64,000 nucleotides of DNA, taken from contig NC_088651.1 in NCBI RefSeq assembly GCF_964019385.1, positions 4,059,237 through 4,123,236 on the forward strand, written 5' to 3'. This document shows, in pieces, positions 62,930-64,000 of the stretch (positions are counted from its first letter, which is position 1; the number at the start of each line of letters is the position of its first letter). The notes under the pieces are model-generated. The model was not told the origin of the DNA. It worked only from the letters and a program-made list of their open reading frames with translations, and did not search any database. The DNA comes from Sycon ciliatum (taxonomy: Eukaryota > Porifera > Calcarea > Leucosolenida > Sycettidae). A program made the position numbers and the translations under genes.

Positions 62930-64000
62930 AGTTCGAATGAAGAGTGGCAAGCGGCGTTCTTCAACGCCATTTCGCCACCCTGAATGTTAGAGGAATTTCG
63001 GCGAAGTCCAAACAGGACGCGCTCAGCACAGGATTATCGTCGTACAAAATCAACATTTGCTGCTTACAGGAGACGAAGCTCGTGGCCGGGTTAGATATTG
63101 AGAGCGAATGAAGAGTGACAAGCGGCGTTCTTCAACACCTTTCGAATTGCCACCCTGAATGTTAGAGGAATTTCGGCGAAGTCCAAACAGGACGCGCTCA
63201 GCAGAGGATTATCGTCGTACAAAATCAACATGTGCTGCTTACAGGAGACGAAGCTTGTGGCCGGGTTAGATATTGAGAGCGAATGAAGAGTGACAAGCGG
63301 CGTTCTTCAACACTTTTCGAATTGCCACCCTGAATGTTAGAGGAATTTCGGCGTAGTCCAAACAGGACGCGCTCAGCAGAGGATTATCGTCGTACAAAAT
63401 CAACATTTGCTGCTTACAGGAGACGAAGCTCGTGGCCGGGTTAGATATTGAGAGAGGCGGGTATCGGCACATCTTTATTCCGCCGGAATGTCGACACTAC
63501 GGCCTGGGTTTCGAGATAACGTCATCCTATGCTGCGAAGATTCACCGTTTCTGGCAAATTTCCGACCGAGTTGCGGTACTTACTCTTCAGTAATATCAGA
63601 ATGCTGGCAACACGCCAGAGAGGGGAAACTGCTCCATCGCCGTTATCAACGTGTACGCGCCAACAAGCTCAAAATGCTCACAGTCAGCAGACGAGCTAGA
63701 CACCATTTTTCTTAGCATTGTCGACTGCGTACGAGCAGGTCACAGGCTGCACGCTGCTCTACATTGCCGGAGACATCAACGCTTAAGCTGGAGTCAGAAG
63801 ACCTGCCGAGACTGCTGTGGGGCGTCATGGCAGAGGAATCCGTAATGTGAATGGACAGTCACTTGTGGACTACTGTGACAGCAATGGCCTGTATCTGGCC
63901 AATGCCACTTTCCAGCATGCTGCTAGGCACAAAACCACGTGGACTGGATGGCGAAGAGTCTGGGAAAACAGTGCCTGTATTCAACCAAATTGATTAAATT
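62930..64000 (+). mobile_element. LINE 5' region with tandem monomers
   Basis: Three tandem copies of about 171-175 bp (62934, 63105, 63280) each encode the start of an APE-type endonuclease (ATLNVRGISAKSKQDAL; ICCLQETKL). The third continues into INVYAPTS, DINA and later QSLVDYCDSNGLYLANATF and TTWTGW, the usual order in LINE endonucleases. Frame changes show decay. It runs off the window end. Confidence 0.75.

Overview
The window is nuclear DNA from a eukaryote, most likely a marine invertebrate animal. Evidence: GT-AG introns, AATAAA signals, TATA promoters, a MAP3K-like multi-exon gene, abundant SINE, LINE, hAT and Penelope-type repeats, and long CA, GT and GGT arrays. No single feature fixes the phylum; a sponge or other early-branching animal is a guess from the expanded kinase family.

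Layout. 1-10.8 kb holds the 3' part of a plus-strand MAP3K-like pseudokinase gene, six exons whose phases all match. 11-15.4 kb is repeats. An intronless kinase gene lies at 15.77-16.87 kb, then repeats to 23.3 kb. A whole-looking Gypsy LTR element with 613-bp LTRs and a CAAG target duplication fills 23.33-30.30 kb. The last exon of a second MAP3K-like gene lies just beyond it on the minus strand (30.41-30.80 kb). 31-42 kb is a dense field of nested repeats. A close relative of the first intronless kinase sits at 42.89-43.99 kb, a more distant one at 47.49-48.60 kb and a long Ala/Glu-rich one at 58.45-60.35 kb. 49-53 kb and 61-62.8 kb hold foldback elements with ribozymes, and LINE pieces lie at 54.1-55.6 kb and from 62.9 kb to the end.

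Host genes. The four intronless genes form one family of divergent kinases. They keep the catalytic Lys, Glu, Asp, Asn and DFG, but the Arg of HRD is replaced (HAD, HAD, HGD, HND), so they are non-RD kinases. The copies at 15.8 and 42.9 kb share upstream sequence, promoter and a repeat insertion just after the stop codon, so they arose by DNA-level duplication. The multi-exon MAP3K-like gene has lost its catalytic residues (HNN for HRD, GFG for DFG).

Most notable. Several unrelated short repeat families carry type I hammerhead ribozyme motifs. The best is a 762-bp insertion (51519-52280) built from 1.6 copies of a 477-bp unit, each copy with a near-ideal hammerhead, and flanked by an 11-bp target duplication: a retrozyme-like element. 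Next to it, and again at 61-62.8 kb, are foldback elements with hammerhead motifs in their arms or 3' regions. Three of these encode a short protein resembling the C-terminal end of Penelope-like GIY-YIG domains, with no reverse transcriptase. A further dispersed family (called F here, at least eight copies) has a hammerhead at its unit boundary. The window is thus a cluster of self-cleaving-RNA retroelements of at least four kinds.
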